Source: Corythucha ciliata (Eukaryota > Arthropoda > Insecta > Hemiptera > Tingidae). Taken from it: a stretch of 64,000 bases of DNA. The translations under genes and the position numbers were made by a program. Below the pieces are notes generated by a model. The model was not told the DNA's origin, did not search any database, and saw only the letters and a list, made by a program, of their open reading frames with translations. Numbering within the stretch: position 1 is the first letter of the stretch; every line of letters starts with the position of its first letter. Below are positions 23,481 through 35,210 of this stretch, in pieces. The stretch is from NCBI GenBank assembly GCA_038030265.1, contig CM075943.1, positions 8,308,001 to 8,372,000 of the forward strand. The letters are read 5' to 3'.

Positions 23481-23660
23481 ACAATGGTCCCACTACAGCA
23501 AAGGTCCAACCATATTTAGAACCTGCAAACCACAGTTAAGCTCCAACCACAGTAACTTCCCAACCACAGCAAAGGTCGAACCACAGCCATATAGTCCAAC
23601 CACAGCTATGGTCCGACCACAGCAAAGTTCTGACCACAGTTAGAACCTCCAACCATAGTA
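23481..23660 (+). repeat. Family 5 minisatellite, second block
   Basis: The same CCACAGCAAAGGTCCAA-type units, about 10 copies, more diverged. The 370-bp segment between the blocks is purine-rich and not coding. Confidence 0.8.
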
Positions 23661-23709
23661 AAAAAATTCCTGCCCCCCACCACTATTCTGTAACTCTTAA
23701 GGGGGAGTT

Positions 23710-24310
23710 GTATATGTGTTTCCTCGATTTCACTCAATTTCAGCCTCCAAGAGTCCTCAATTAGCGCTTGTTCTAAATTTTACCCGTAAATGTTGGTTTT
23801 TCTCAATTTTAGCCGCTAACAAGCGTGTAATCAATTTCACATACGAACTTGGTGATTTTTTTCTCACTGTTGCCTGTGAATTAGCGCATTTTTCTATATT
23901 GTAGCAGTGAATTAGCGTGGTCGTCCTTGACCATAGCTTATAATTAGCGTTGCGTTTTTCTCAATTTTATAGCTACGATTTTAGGTTTTTTTTTTTAGCC
24001 GCGACCGCGAATTAGCGGTTTTTTAAAAACATTTAAGCCGCAAATCAGCGTTTTTTCCCAATTTTACCCACGAATGAGCGTTTCATCAATTTTAAACACT
24101 TGCCTTTCGAGTAGTTTACCTGCTTTTTTTCCGAGCTCTTTTCTTTGAGCTGGGTCATTCGGTTAGAGCAAAAGTAGCAGGAAGCGTCCCGGCTCAGTCA
24201 TTCTATTCAAGCCTAGATTGTTGAGGGTGTCTTTTTCTCAAATTTAGCCTTCCGAATGAGCCTCAAGAACAGCACATTAATGTTTTATTCTAAATTTGAG
24301 GGCTGAATCT
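23710..24310 (-). repeat. Degenerate ~29-bp tandem array, family 1
   Basis: Units read TTTTTCTCAATTTTAGCC then GCGAATTAGCG on the plus strand; clear to about 24100, fading to 24310. It lies about 400 bp upstream of the UTP25 start. Confidence 0.75.
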
Positions 24311-24617
24311 AATATTCAGCCATTCAAGTTGCTGAGCGTGAGCACCTAACATAATGGTCTATTCTCGAGGTCGGACGGACTAAAGTCATGGAAAGGAGCC
24401 AAATCTCCGGCCAACCGGGTACATCAAGACTCCTTTTCATGTGCCTTCACGAATGAGCATAAAACCTGAAAACCCTTCGGTTTCCCATCTTTAAGCTTTC
24501 CAATGCATTTTCACGTGAATAAAACGTTTTCCCCGTCTGACCGGAATTTGTGTTACTTCTCCCCACAATACGTCGAGCTTGGTCAATGATCAGAATTGGC
24601 GGTTTTTATCCAGAGAG

Positions 24618-24625
24618 TGACGTCA
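24618..24625 (+). promoter_or_regulatory. CRE/ATF palindrome TGACGTCA upstream of UTP25
   Basis: A perfect TGACGTCA lies 81 bp before the proposed UTP25 start codon. CREB/ATF-family binding is established for this motif; a role here is inferred from position. Confidence 0.4.
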
Positions 24626-24705
24626 TCAGAGTTATCCAAGTAGAAGTTTTCTCATAGGCTTACCTCCGCAGTTCCGCACGTTGTTTTTGTGATTCTGATA
24701 ACGAA

Positions 24706-27700
24706 ATGTACAAACAAAATAAAAGGAAAATATTAAACTTGAATCTTTTGAAAGATGACAGTCTCGACCGAACGAAAAAGAAGAAGAAGAAAAACCACAA
24801 AAAATCTGAGAAAGAGAAAAGCTCCTCCGACAACAGGGACCAGGATGGCTTTGAAATAGAGGACGAGCATGCCGTGGAAGATGACGTTAAGATCGTAAGT
24901 TGATATTTCTTTCTTTCATGCTGTGCTAACGGAACCAACTGCTGAAGAAAAAAAAAACTAGGAATTCATTAGGAGGCTGACAAGCCTTTTCAATGTACCT
25001 ACCTTTCACCGCTAATTCTAAGCTTAGGGCCTCGCGCCCTCACCCTCATAGTTTTTAGCATACCATTAATAGAGCTTGAACTGGCGTCGGCGTCGTAGAC
25101 TCGGCTCAAAAGAGTTGATGTGTCCCAGAAACGATACCATGGGCTTAAGACAGTTGTGCTCATATTATGCACACTAGAAACGACACAGTACGGTCAGTAG
25201 CTACCGAGGTTCGCCCCTCCTTTAAGATAGAAAAATTACGATCTTTATGTTCATGAAAGTGGGCACTTTCGTGAAAATGAGTTTTGCTATATGCGATTGG
25301 ACAGCGACGTTGGCTCTTTTCGACAATTTTGAGCCCATCCAACCTGGGGCCGTAGTTAGAGTAGTCGGGAACAACTCACTTGAGGTGCATGCTACGACGG
25401 CGAGATAGTACATGTTATTTCTAATGTATCGTCATTGGATCCAGCCTGCGAGATTTTTTCCCCCGGCATCTCTAACTAGGGCCACTGGAGGATGGAACGT
25501 TGCAGGTAATCTAGCAAAGATTGTGGTTAAATATTCTATTTAGCCCACAAAAGCGATATATTTTGAAGCCTAATATTGTGAGGAATCGCGGCTACTGGAG
25601 GTAACTTTGCGGCTAAAATAGAGAAAATTCGCTGAACCCCAAGTTTCTTCAGGTCTTTATGAGCCGATAAAGTTGAGAAGGCGCACTAGTATGCTGCTCT
25701 TGGGGCCAGTACGCAGCAAAAAGTTTGGAAAAAGCGCTAATATTCGTGGCTAAAACTATGAAAAAATGTTTATTTGTGGTTTCTCGATGCAAATACCAGA
25801 CCAAAATTGAGAAAAAAAAGAAGGCCCGTATTCATAGACATTTCTTAAACTTAAATTCCTAGTGGACGTCTTAACAGATGATTTTTTTTTCCAACAACAA
25901 CTGATTTGATTTTTACTTAGGAGAATTTTAACTTAAGTACCGACTATGAATACAGGCCTAGTTCATAGTTTATTAGAGGCAATTTCACAGCTAAAATGGA
26001 AAAAAATTCCAACGTTCTGCAGTTCCTCGGCCATACCCGCAGCTGAAATGGTAAAAAAGCGCTAATTCAAAGCTATAAATGCGAAAAAAAGCGCGGCTAT
26101 AATTGACAGCAAATAACAGAAAAACGCTAGTGTGGGCTGAAATTGAGATAAATGGTAAATTAGCCAATAAAGCCCTAATTAGTAGCCAAAAATTCTGACA
26201 AAGGCTAACTCGTAGCCGAAATTGAAAAGAATCGCTAATTAATGTGCGCCTAAAATTGAAAAAAATCGCTAATTAGTGGCTAAAATTGAGAGAAACCCTA
26301 ATTAGTGGCTAAAATTTAGGAAAACGCTGATTCGCTGCTAAAAATTTAGGAAAATGTGAGTCCGTGGCCTTTGAAGGCAAATTCGGGCTTAAAACTGGGT
26401 AAAAGTGCTAATCCATAGCTAAAAAAGTTAAAATTTTAATGCAGAGCAAAAATGTTTTAAAAACTGTTAATTTGCGGCCATTATTGAGTAAAATCAAAAT
26501 ATTTAAAAAAAATATTGATAAAAACTAATAAATACGCTAGTTTGCAACTCAAATTGAGAAAATTGCTAATTAACTGCTGAAAAAACACCAATTTAAGGAT
26601 AAAATTGAGGAAACTCACTTATTCGTGGAGAAGTGTAAGTTGCAATTTTTGGCTGTTTTTTGAAAATAGCCAATTCACTTGTGACTGTGGGACTTTGTGG
26701 AAATTCATGGCAAACTAGGTGTAAAAACATCCGCTGCTTCCCGGCTAAAATTATAAGAATATTACTTGCAGCCAAAATTTAGATAAGCGCTAGGAAATTT
26801 CCAATTTATGGCTTAAATTGAACATTAGCGCTAATTGGTAGGTAGGATAGCGCGGAATAGCGCTACTTTGACGCTACGTTAAAATTATATTTCTTGTTTA
26901 TTTAGTGACTAAGGGGCCTCGTAGAAATTTGCTCACCGGGCCCCGTCAGGTGTCGGTCCGCCTGGAGAACGGTTGCAAAGTTTGGCGCTAACTTGACTAA
27001 TGACCAGACTCTGGGTTCACTAGTGAATTTCTGTGGGTTAAATTAACTGGTTAAGAGGTGAGTATGCATTTTTCGGGTTTGGAATCGTCAACGTCATCAT
27101 CCGGGCCGAAGAATTAGACTGGTTTTCGCTACGAAACAGTTAATTTCGGTTTATAGAAGTTTTTGGTCTTATTTAAGGGGTAAATCCAGTCTTAAAGGGT
27201 CACAGATAGTCTGGCAGTATATAAGATGAATTAACCGGGTTTTTTTGTCCAAATAATTTTACCTGATGGACAGTTTCTGGAGAAAACGTGGTATTGAAAG
27301 GCGGCACCCTGGCTCGGCTGTAGCGCTCAATCCCCCTGTTTTTTATGGGACCAGGTGGGGGAAACCAGTCTGCCGACTTGGGAAACTTCCTATTCTGGTG
27401 AGAGAGAAGTTCCAAGAGTTTTAGGGCTAAATTAGTTCGTCTGTCAAGAAGATTGAGCTGCCGGCCACTCAAAAAATACATTTCTAGGGCTGCGAATTAC
27501 CTTTTTGCGGGTCCAGTCTGTTACATCGGTTGCTAATACTTGTTAGAGTGACCAGACTAACTACTTTCCACGTGTCCTATATTTTAGAGAGCCCAACTCC
27601 AAGTACTTCCGGGCTCATTTTTCACGTGTCCGGGGAGAAGTCAAAATTTCCCTATTTTGCCATACTTTTGTGGTCCCAACTAGTAACGTCTGGTCGTTCA

Positions 27701-30700
27701 AAGCCTCCAACCCCATTTTCGCTCTCTTAAAAACCAATTTCGTGGACTTTCGCTCTTTCAAACCTCAACTTCCTGGACCTGCCTCCATTAAAACCCAATT
27801 TCTGGGATTTTTACCTTATCAAATACCAAAGTTCATAGCTTTAGCTCTTTACTGAAACAGTTTCGAAGGTTCGGTTAGTACTAATTTCTAATTTGGCTAA
27901 AAACAAAACGATGAAAAAACAATTTTCATGACTTAAGCTTTTTCATATCCTCAATATCGACAGACATTTTCACTCTTCCTTAACTAAACTTCTCGGATTC
28001 GGCAGTTGGTCAAAGTTTTTTCAACACTAGTTTCGCAGGTTTTGGCTCTTTATAAAACCAAATTCCTAGATTTGGCTCATTCAAACCCGAAATTTTGTCA
28101 TTTTGGCTCTTACAAACCCACCGGTTTTACGGATGTTCACTCTTTCAAAACCTTTCACCTTTCACGGATTTGGATCCTTCAAATCACAATTTCACAGACG
28201 TGCTATTTCAAACTCCAAAATTTCGTGCCCTTAGCTCTTTCTAGAGTCATTTTTGCAGAGTCGAATAACAAATGGGTTTTTTCAAAATGAAAATTCACGG
28301 ATTTTGGCTCGTTCGTAAACCCAATTTCGTCATTTTTTTCTTCTACAAACACCAGTTTCGCGGATTTTCGCGTGGAGGGTGGTTCAAATAACAGCTGCGC
28401 ACTGGGTGCTTGCTCAATTTGTTACGCCACTGTTGTTATCATGAACGATGATCACGACTCTTTAGTCGTGTAAACAACAATTTCAACATTCAACTGATTA
28501 CCGATTAGTCGTTATCAACTTGTTTTTTAGGCGTGCCCTACTTTCCTCCGCAATACTTTTTCGTGACTCGGACACCATTTTTACATCTGGTCACCCTATA
28601 CCTTGCCAGATTTCTTTATTACCTCCCCCCCCCCCCAAAGTTGCCACATCCTTGGGTTCCAAGTTACCTTGCCAGTAGGCCTTTTTCTTCACTTTCTTAA
28701 CAAAGCAGTCACCTGATGAAGAAGTATCGATCGGCGACGCGTTTCTACGGGGCTAAATTATCAACTTAAGGGCCGAAAATCTACATTACGGGCCTAAATT
28801 TCCTATTCCTTCGGCGAATTATGAATTTCCTCGATAAATTACCTAGTTTTACTCGTTACTTAGCATATTTCCTCGTTAAATTTTCCATTTCCTCTTTTGT
28901 CAGTTTCACGTCAAAAAACAATTTCTTGTCCAATTATTTAGCTCCATGAACGAAAAAAAGTCCCATATTTGGCGCACTTCTGAAAATTCTATTTCTGGGG
29001 CCATCATACGGGTCTTTAAGCTGAGAAACCAGTTCCATTTAGATGATTCAACGGATAATTGAATGCGGAAATCAGTGCGCTTGGCCGTCCTGGGCCCCAA
29101 AGAAAGAGTGAGAGCTGGGGCCTTATTCACTAACTTTTTTCAACATTGCTTTTTTCAAAAATCATATGTTTCCGTTCAGTTTTCTTAATTTCATGAATGA
29201 GATTTTAATGTTTCTACCAAAGCAATGTTTCAATCTCGTTAGAGAATAAGGCCCCTAAATATTAGAAAACTAAATAACGCGGCAAAAATTAATAAAAACG
29301 CTGCAAAAATTTTACATATGGGTTTATCGGTCGCGGTCAGGTTGCTAAGGAGGTTACACTGATTGGAGGGCAAACGACCCCCCTTCACCAAGTCACCTTG
29401 ACGACAACAACTGAGCAGTGATGATTGAACCAATTGAACTAGTGAACTTTGTTTGCCTACCAACCAACCAACCTGACACCCCTGACCGCGACCGTTTATT
29501 CATGAATGTAGCCAAATCCGGCTTGAAAGTACATGAAAATCGATACCACACACCCCTACGATCTCAAAACCTTTAAAAATTCCCATTTTGGACCCGCTTT
29601 TAGCCCATAAAATTCCAAGAAGTTAGTTGATCAAACTGATCAGTTGTTAGGACCAACTAGATCCCAAATGGAGTCTATGTGCGAAAGAACGAGTTTTTTC
29701 GAGCAATCCTAGGGCAAGATATGGCCCGGACGGCGTACGGCGGACGGACATTGCAGAAATCGAATCTAGACATGTTAAAACGTGCACAGAAAAAGTTTGA
29801 GGATGGGTTGTAAAAATGTTCTGCTTAAATTTTAAAAAAGAGATAATTCGCCTCTAAAAATAGAAAAAATTTCTAATCTACTGCTAAAATTGGGGAAAAT
29901 CGCTTATGCAAGGGATAGAAACGCTACTGCACTGCTTAAATTGAGAAAATGCGCTAACGCGCGGCTAAAATTGAGGCAAATCGCTAATTCGCGGATAAAG
30001 TGAGGTAAAATTAACTTAATTAATAAACGCGCCTTCTGAAGGCTATTTTGGGGCTAAAATGGAATAAAACGGCTAATTCATGGCTATAAGTATGAAAAAC
30101 CGGTAAACCGCGGCTAGAACTGAGAAGAAGCGCTATCTGTAGCTAAAAGTAAAGCAAAATTGCTAATGGGTGCTAAAATTCGAGAAAAAACAGCGCCAAT
30201 TAGCACTTAATATAGCCTGGCTAAAATTAAGAGAACGCTTAATTTTCAGCCTAAAAAGTGCTAATTCGCTGCTAAAAATGAAAAAATCGCATTTCAATCT
30301 GCGTCAAAATTGAGAACATGCCAATTCGCGGCTTCTGAAGGCAACCTTGTGTAAATCGAGAAATAGCTCAAGGTCAAAAAACCTAATCGCTATGAATCGC
30401 CAATCCATAGCGTATGGTGAACAAAAATTAGTGGTAAAAATTAAGCAAGGACAGCTATTTTGCGTCTAAAAGGAGGAAAACACTTAATAAAAACGCTAAT
30501 TTTCAGCCCAAACTGAGAACAATGATAATTCCCTGCTAAAAAAAGAAATAGAAAATATCGCTATCTTACAGCTAAAATTGAGGAAAACGACAACTCGTGG
30601 AAAAATTGAGAAAAATCGCTAATTCATGGGATAAATATGCTGCTTTGCTGCCAAAGTTGAGAAAGTCTGCAAATTCATGGCTATTGTGGGGGCAGCTGAT

Positions 30701-33700
30701 TGTCGCCAAAAAGTGATAAAAGCGCCATTTCGCGGATAAATTTGACAGAAAGCACTCATGAAATTCGCGGTAGTAGCGGTAATTCGAGGCTAAAATAAGG
30801 AAAATGCCATAGTTTAACGCTATGTAAAACGATATTTCTTGTTTATACTATCGAGACTCTTAGGGGCCTCTAGGAGATTTCCGCCCCGGGCCCCGATAGG
30901 TGTAGGTCCGCCAGTGCGCTTGGCTGACGGTAAGAGTGAGGCGCAGATAACTGGGCATTCTACCGTCGGTCGCCCCTCGTTCATGGACCACTTTTTTCTA
31001 CTCTCAAGTCGGTGCGGGAAGAATACGGAAGGAAGAGAGAGGCGTGTAATGAAGATCCCTTAATAGGAAATCAGTGCAAAGAATCGATTTTTGTCCGAAA
31101 AAAATGAGATTTTAGGACAATTTCGGATTTTAAAAGCCTCGGGTCGAGAGTTCGGGTGGATAGTGATCGACAGGCTCTGGAAGCTCTGGAATTCGAAACT
31201 TGAGAGTCAAAACCGAAATTCCTTTACCTCTGCCGACGTAAATGCCAGGCCAGCGGGGTATACCAGGAAATCCGGGAAAAACCCGCGGTATCCTAGCCCT
31301 TCTCCCGATCCTGTATGGCCGCCTAATCGATCAGCGATCAAATTATTGGTTTGGGTGACATCAATAGCAAAAATTCTCTAATTCTACCTACCTTAAGGTG
31401 GATTCATTATGTTTATGCCTGTATCGCGTATACATGTATACAGGTAATGCAATTGTTTGCAATGTTTTACAACTTTTGTTTCAGAACGATCCTTATGTCG
31501 TTCATTTGAAAAATGAGCTTCATCCAAGGCTGCTCGCTGCTCTTACGAAATCACCTAGGGACATGGAGTCAACAACATTTCACTGGCCCACGCTAGGACG
31601 AATTATGTTCGTCAGCCCAAAACTGACCGAAGATTCGACGGAACCGCTGGCGAGAGCCGGTAGTACCAAGCTGGTCATCGATGGTGATGAGTCGTACGCC
31701 GAGCTTCGACCCTTTCCTCTATTCTCGAACGACCAGTTCAGTTTCGACCAAATTGGTGTCAAGACGCAAATTATTGACAACATAACTAGAGCTTGTGAAA
31801 TAGAGGGAATTAATCAATTGACGGAGATTCAAAAGGAATTACTCACTATCGCTTCGAATTACCAAGTGTGTCTGCTCTTGCTTTCTCAAGAAAAAACTAG
31901 CACGACGTGCTACTAGGCTAAAAATTAACAGAACGCATGATTTTTCTCAAATCCTGTTTAAGGATCTTTACTTCCCTGAGATGACCTTCGATAACTGCAC
32001 AGAAATCCGATTGTCCTACTGCATGCACGTCGTGAATCACGTTTTAAAATCTAGGGTGAAAATTATTCATCACAACGCCAAACTGGCCGCTAAAAAAGAC
32101 GAAGACGCCCATGAGTTTCGAGATCAAGGCCTGTTGAGACCAAAAGTTTTGATTCTTCTCCCATTCAGAGAGGTAGCGTACAGGTATTTTGCCCATTCTC
32201 CAGCCCAAACTATGTCCCCCGTGACATCGAAATAATTTTTTCCAGGGTTATTAAAATGATAATTAATATTCTTTTGGGAGAATCGGGTCACGTCCTGAAA
32301 AAGGGGAGATTCAACGAAGAATATTGTTCCGATGGAGTCGACAGCTCTACTCTGAATAAACCGGAAGATTTCCGGCTGCTATTTACCGGAAATACAGACG
32401 ATAATTTCCGTGTTGGCATGACAGTAACCAAAAAAAGTTTGAAGGTTTGACATTAACCACCGCTAATTCTCCTCTTCTATATTTTGATTGTCCTACCCAA
32501 TTTTGTCTAGTTGTACTCCGACTTTTATTCGAGTGATATAATAATCGCTTCTCCGCTGGGGTTGAGAATGTTAATTGGAGCCGATGGTGAAAAAGACAGA
32601 AATTCGGATTTCCTCGCCTCTATTGAAATATTAGTCATGGACATGTCACACGTCATGCTCATGCAGGTTTGGGCTGCCTCACACTTTGTGCGAATTTGAT
32701 CAATATGATGTCATGTTTTTTTTTTTTTATTTGGCAGAACTGGGAACATGTTCAACACGTCCTCGATCACCTTCATTTACAGCCTAAAGATGCTCATGGC
32801 ACGGATTTGGCTCGAGTACGAATGTGGGCGCTCAACGGCTGCTCGCGCTACTACATGCAGTCTCTTGTCTTTTCATTCTACCCTCTCCCTGAAATAACCG
32901 CTCTGTTCAACGCTAAATTTTCCAATTACGCTGGTAAAGCCACCGTGGCCAATCCAATTCTGTCCGGCTCCATTTGTCAAGTGGCTGTACAAGTGTCTCA
33001 GGTATGTTTAACTTCAATCCCTGAAACGTAATACTTTTAAAACGAATTTCATTGTTTCTTAGAGCTTTCACTTAATCAAGTCAAAAACCGTTCTTGAATC
33101 GGTGGACGATCGCTTTGAAGTATTTGTTTCCGACATACTGCCGCAATTTAAAAACTCATCCATGAAACACATTCTCGTCTACATTCCCGCTTACTTCGAT
33201 TTCGTTCGTCTTCGGAATCATTTTAAAAGACAGGAGATCAAATTCGTTCAGATCTGCGAGTACACAGACGTAAATTATTGTTGATTTTTTGGATGTTCCC
33301 TCCAATTGGTTTTCATCTTCTTCTGTTCCAGGAGAAAAAAATAGTTCGAGCTCGAAGTAAACTATTTCACGGCGAAACTCAGTTTCTTCTTTACACAGAA
33401 CGATACCACTTTTTTCGAAGGGTCAAACTCCGCGGAGTGAAACACATTATTTTCTACCAGCCACCGTCTCTACCCAATTTCTACAGTGAAATGTGCAATT
33501 TTCTTCAGGTTGGTGCCACCTCCGTTTACCAAGCACTCACACCATTTCACCCCCCCCCCCCCCAACCTTAACTCATTACAGGACATGAAAACGGGTGAAG
33601 CTGAAATGGCCATGACAGTGAATGTCTTGTACACCAAGTTTGACATAACTAAAATGGCCGCCATCGTCGGCAGTGAGCGTGCCACGAAAATGTTGGCCTC

Positions 33701-33737
33701 CGAAAAAACCGTGCAAACGTTCATGACGTCTAAATAA
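24706..33737 (+). CDS. UTP25: U3 snoRNA-associated SSU-processome protein UTP25 (DEF family), nine exons
   Basis: This nucleolar protein is needed for 18S rRNA maturation and is a degenerate DEAD-like helicase fold. Exons: 24706-24894 (probable), 31485-31865, 31963-32183, 32246-32444, 32511-32666, 32738-33001, 33063-33269, 33332-33508, 33582-33737. The product is about 649 residues. Family signatures: [112 protein letters not shown]. All junctions are GT-AG and in phase. Exon 1 is lysine-rich then acidic, like UTP25 N-termini, and ends AAG ATC|GTAAGT in the right phase, but it is separated by a 6.6-kb intron full of repeats, so its assignment is an inference. The N-terminal region is shorter than in human (756 residues total). 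Confidence 0.93.
25560..26912 (+). repeat. Degenerate ~29-bp tandem array, family 1, within UTP25 intron 1
   Basis: Diverged GCTAATTCGCGGCTAAAA/TTGAGAAAAA units with an interruption at about 25830-25965 by a MITE-like segment whose ends GGCCCGTATTCATAG and CTATGAATACAGGCC are inverted repeats. The array is capped by the GC-rich tail at 26913. Confidence 0.8.
25826..25961. mobile_element. MITE-like element with GGCCCGTATTCATAG inverted ends
   Basis: The left end GGCCCGTATTCATAGACA and right end CTATGAATACAGGCC are inverted copies, and CTTAAACTTAA pairs with TTTAACTTAAG just inside. It is inserted in the family 1 array. The target duplication is not clear. Confidence 0.6.
26913..26967 (+). repeat. 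GC-rich terminus capping the family 1 array (copy 2)
   Basis: AAGGGGCCTCGTAGAAATTT, then CACCGGGCCCCGTCAGGTGT and GGTCCGCC; a diverged copy of 15487-15555 in the same orientation relative to the array. Confidence 0.65.
27541..28608 (+). mobile_element. Element with GGTGACCAGA inverted termini and family 2 array interior (copy 2)
   Basis: The left end TTAGAGTGACCAGACTAAC and the right end ACATCTGGTCACCCTATA are inverted repeats. Between them are a conserved head (GTCC repeats), about 600 bp of ~30-bp units of the CCAATTTCGTGGATTT/CGCTCTTTCAAA type (27700-28380), and a unique right part. It lacks a transposase frame. It lies in UTP25 intron 1. Confidence 0.7.
29117..29255. mobile_element. 139-bp MITE with GGGGCCTTATTC inverted ends
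   Basis: The left end GGGGCCTTATTCACTAAC and right end GTTAGAGAATAAGGCCCC form inverted repeats extending to AACATTGCTTT with few mismatches. The target duplication is not evident. No coding capacity. Confidence 0.75.
29820..30859 (+). repeat. Degenerate ~29-bp tandem array, family 1, within UTP25 intron 1
   Basis: About 1 kb of GCTAATTCGCGGCTAAAA/TTGAGAAAAA units, capped at 30860 by the GC-rich tail. It is shorter than, but parallel to, the 14040-15486 block. Confidence 0.8.
30860..30917 (+). repeat. GC-rich terminus capping the family 1 array (copy 3)
   Basis: GGGGCCTCTAGGAGATTTCC, then GCCCCGGGCCCCGATAGGTG, then TAGGTCCGCCAGTG. In reverse complement it begins CACTGGCGGACCTA, hAT-like. 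This is the best preserved of the three copies. Confidence 0.7.
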
Positions 33738-33789
33738 TTGTATATTTACCTATAATTTAATTAATTATAAACCGCTATTAAAATTGGAA

Positions 33790-33795
33790 AATAAA
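33790..33795 (+). terminator. Poly(A) signal of UTP25
   Basis: AATAAA 53 bp after the UTP25 stop codon; the expected spacing for a short 3'UTR. Confidence 0.6.
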
Positions 33796-33904
33796 CAATT
33801 TTAATTCATTCAGTATTTGCCTAATAGCGAGCAAAATATTTTTCAGTCTGTCGGTTTCTAGAGAATGCTAGAAATTGATTATTTCGCTCGTTATTTGGCA
33901 ACTC

Positions 33905-34560
33905 GAGAAAAAGGGGCAAAATCGTCGTTTTTGACAAGTTTAGGTCCGCCACCAGGACCTCCACCACCAGGAGAATAGAATGTGCTGGGAGGCTGTCACT
34001 GGAGGAAATTTGGTCGTAAAATGGTCAGACGTATGGCTACAAATGATGTGAGATTTTAAGCGTTCTGTACGGGTTACGAGACCGACATTTCTAGGGAGTT
34101 CCGATATCACTCGAGAGAAACTTGGGCCCACTTTGAACGTTTTATAACCACTTTTATGCCCTTTCATGCCACACCCGTCCAATTGAAGGAAAAAACTTAG
34201 GCAGTCGTGCTCCTAACGCGTCATATTATCCTGATACAAAAGACCGAAAATCGCCTCAAAACACAAGAAAAAGAGGCAAAAACGTCGTTATTGAAGAGTG
34301 TTGGTCCTCTAATGACCAGGAGAACAGAATGTGCTGAGAGGTTATCACTGGAGGAATTTCGGTCGTAATGTGGGCAGACGTATGGCTTCAAGTGATGTGC
34401 GATTTTAAGCGTTCTGTACGGGTTACGAGACCGACCTTTCCAGGGATTTCCTATATCACTCTCGAGAGCAATTTGGGCCCACTTTGAACGTTTTATAACC
34501 ACGAGGGAATTTTATGCCCTTTCATGCCACACCCAACCAATCGCGCTCCTAACACATCAT
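33905..34560 (+). repeat. ~340-bp satellite-like repeat, two tandem units
   Basis: Units at about 33905-34258 and 34259-34560 share GAATAGAATGTGCTG, GCGTTCTGTACGGGTTACGA, GGGCCCACTTTGAACGTTTT and ATGCCCTTTCATGCCACACC. Partial units follow at about 40270-40430 and 40989-41130, so the array continued across the later insertions. Inverted units lie at 46425-46960. Confidence 0.8.
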
Positions 34561-34609
34561 ATACAGGGTGTTTCAGGAGGAATGATCAAGACTTTAACCA
34601 GTTGTAGTA

Positions 34610-34943
34610 GAATTTTTTGATATATTTGTCCAGCTCTCAAGAAGCCAGCGCTTGAGGCGAGAGCTGGAGTTGAGCAAAATTTAACGCAAAATAAATTATT
34701 ACAATAAAGACAATATTACAAAGCCCAAATCAGTACCATTAACAAGAAATTCTGAGTAAGCTAAATAATGAATAGTAAACAATAAAAATTCGTAACAAAT
34801 AAATCAACAAATCACCAAGGAAGTTTAAACGTTTTATCTCAGATTAGCTTACAAAGATAGCAACTTAATTGACTGGAGCTTCTAAGATCAGAATACTTAA
34901 ACCTCTTCAATGCAACAATACTAGCATGCCTAGAGAAAAATTT
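34610..34943 (-). pseudogene. 3' end of a non-LTR retrotransposon (downstream half of the interrupted copy)
   Basis: On the minus strand it encodes KFFSRHASIVALKRFKYSDL and then a stop, followed by an AT-rich 3'UTR with a terminal hairpin (AGAGCTGG region). It joins the fragment at 38940-39400 once the later insertion is ignored; single-base frame losses are present. Confidence 0.6.
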
Positions 34944-34950
34944 GGTATTA

Positions 34951-35210
34951 TGCGTACCTAAGAAGGACGCCGAGGAAATTAAGAAGGAGCCCATGGTGGG
35001 TATTGAACTCTTTAAAGTCAGGTTTAGGGTTCTGCCTAACAGGTGGATGGGTGAAATGGACAGCGAGGGGTCAGATATGGAAGTGGACCCGGTAGGTACT
35101 ACAAGGCCAGTTGAGGGAGCGGAGGGGCAGTTAGAAACACAGCAACGGGGGGGGGGGTCCTCACCGTCCATGAGTTGGAGGAGGACCTGTTGCTGGGCTC
35201 GCCGAAGTGA
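34951..35210 (+). pseudogene. ORF1 C-terminal remnant of the non-LTR element
   Basis: A gag-like ORF1 tail (MVGIELFKVRFRVLPNRWMG) runs into the G11 tract at 35147-35157, where the frame shifts to VLTVHELEEDLLLGSPK and stops at TGA 35208-35210. The stop overlaps the GTG that opens ORF2. It is 5'-truncated by the insertion itself. Confidence 0.6.
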
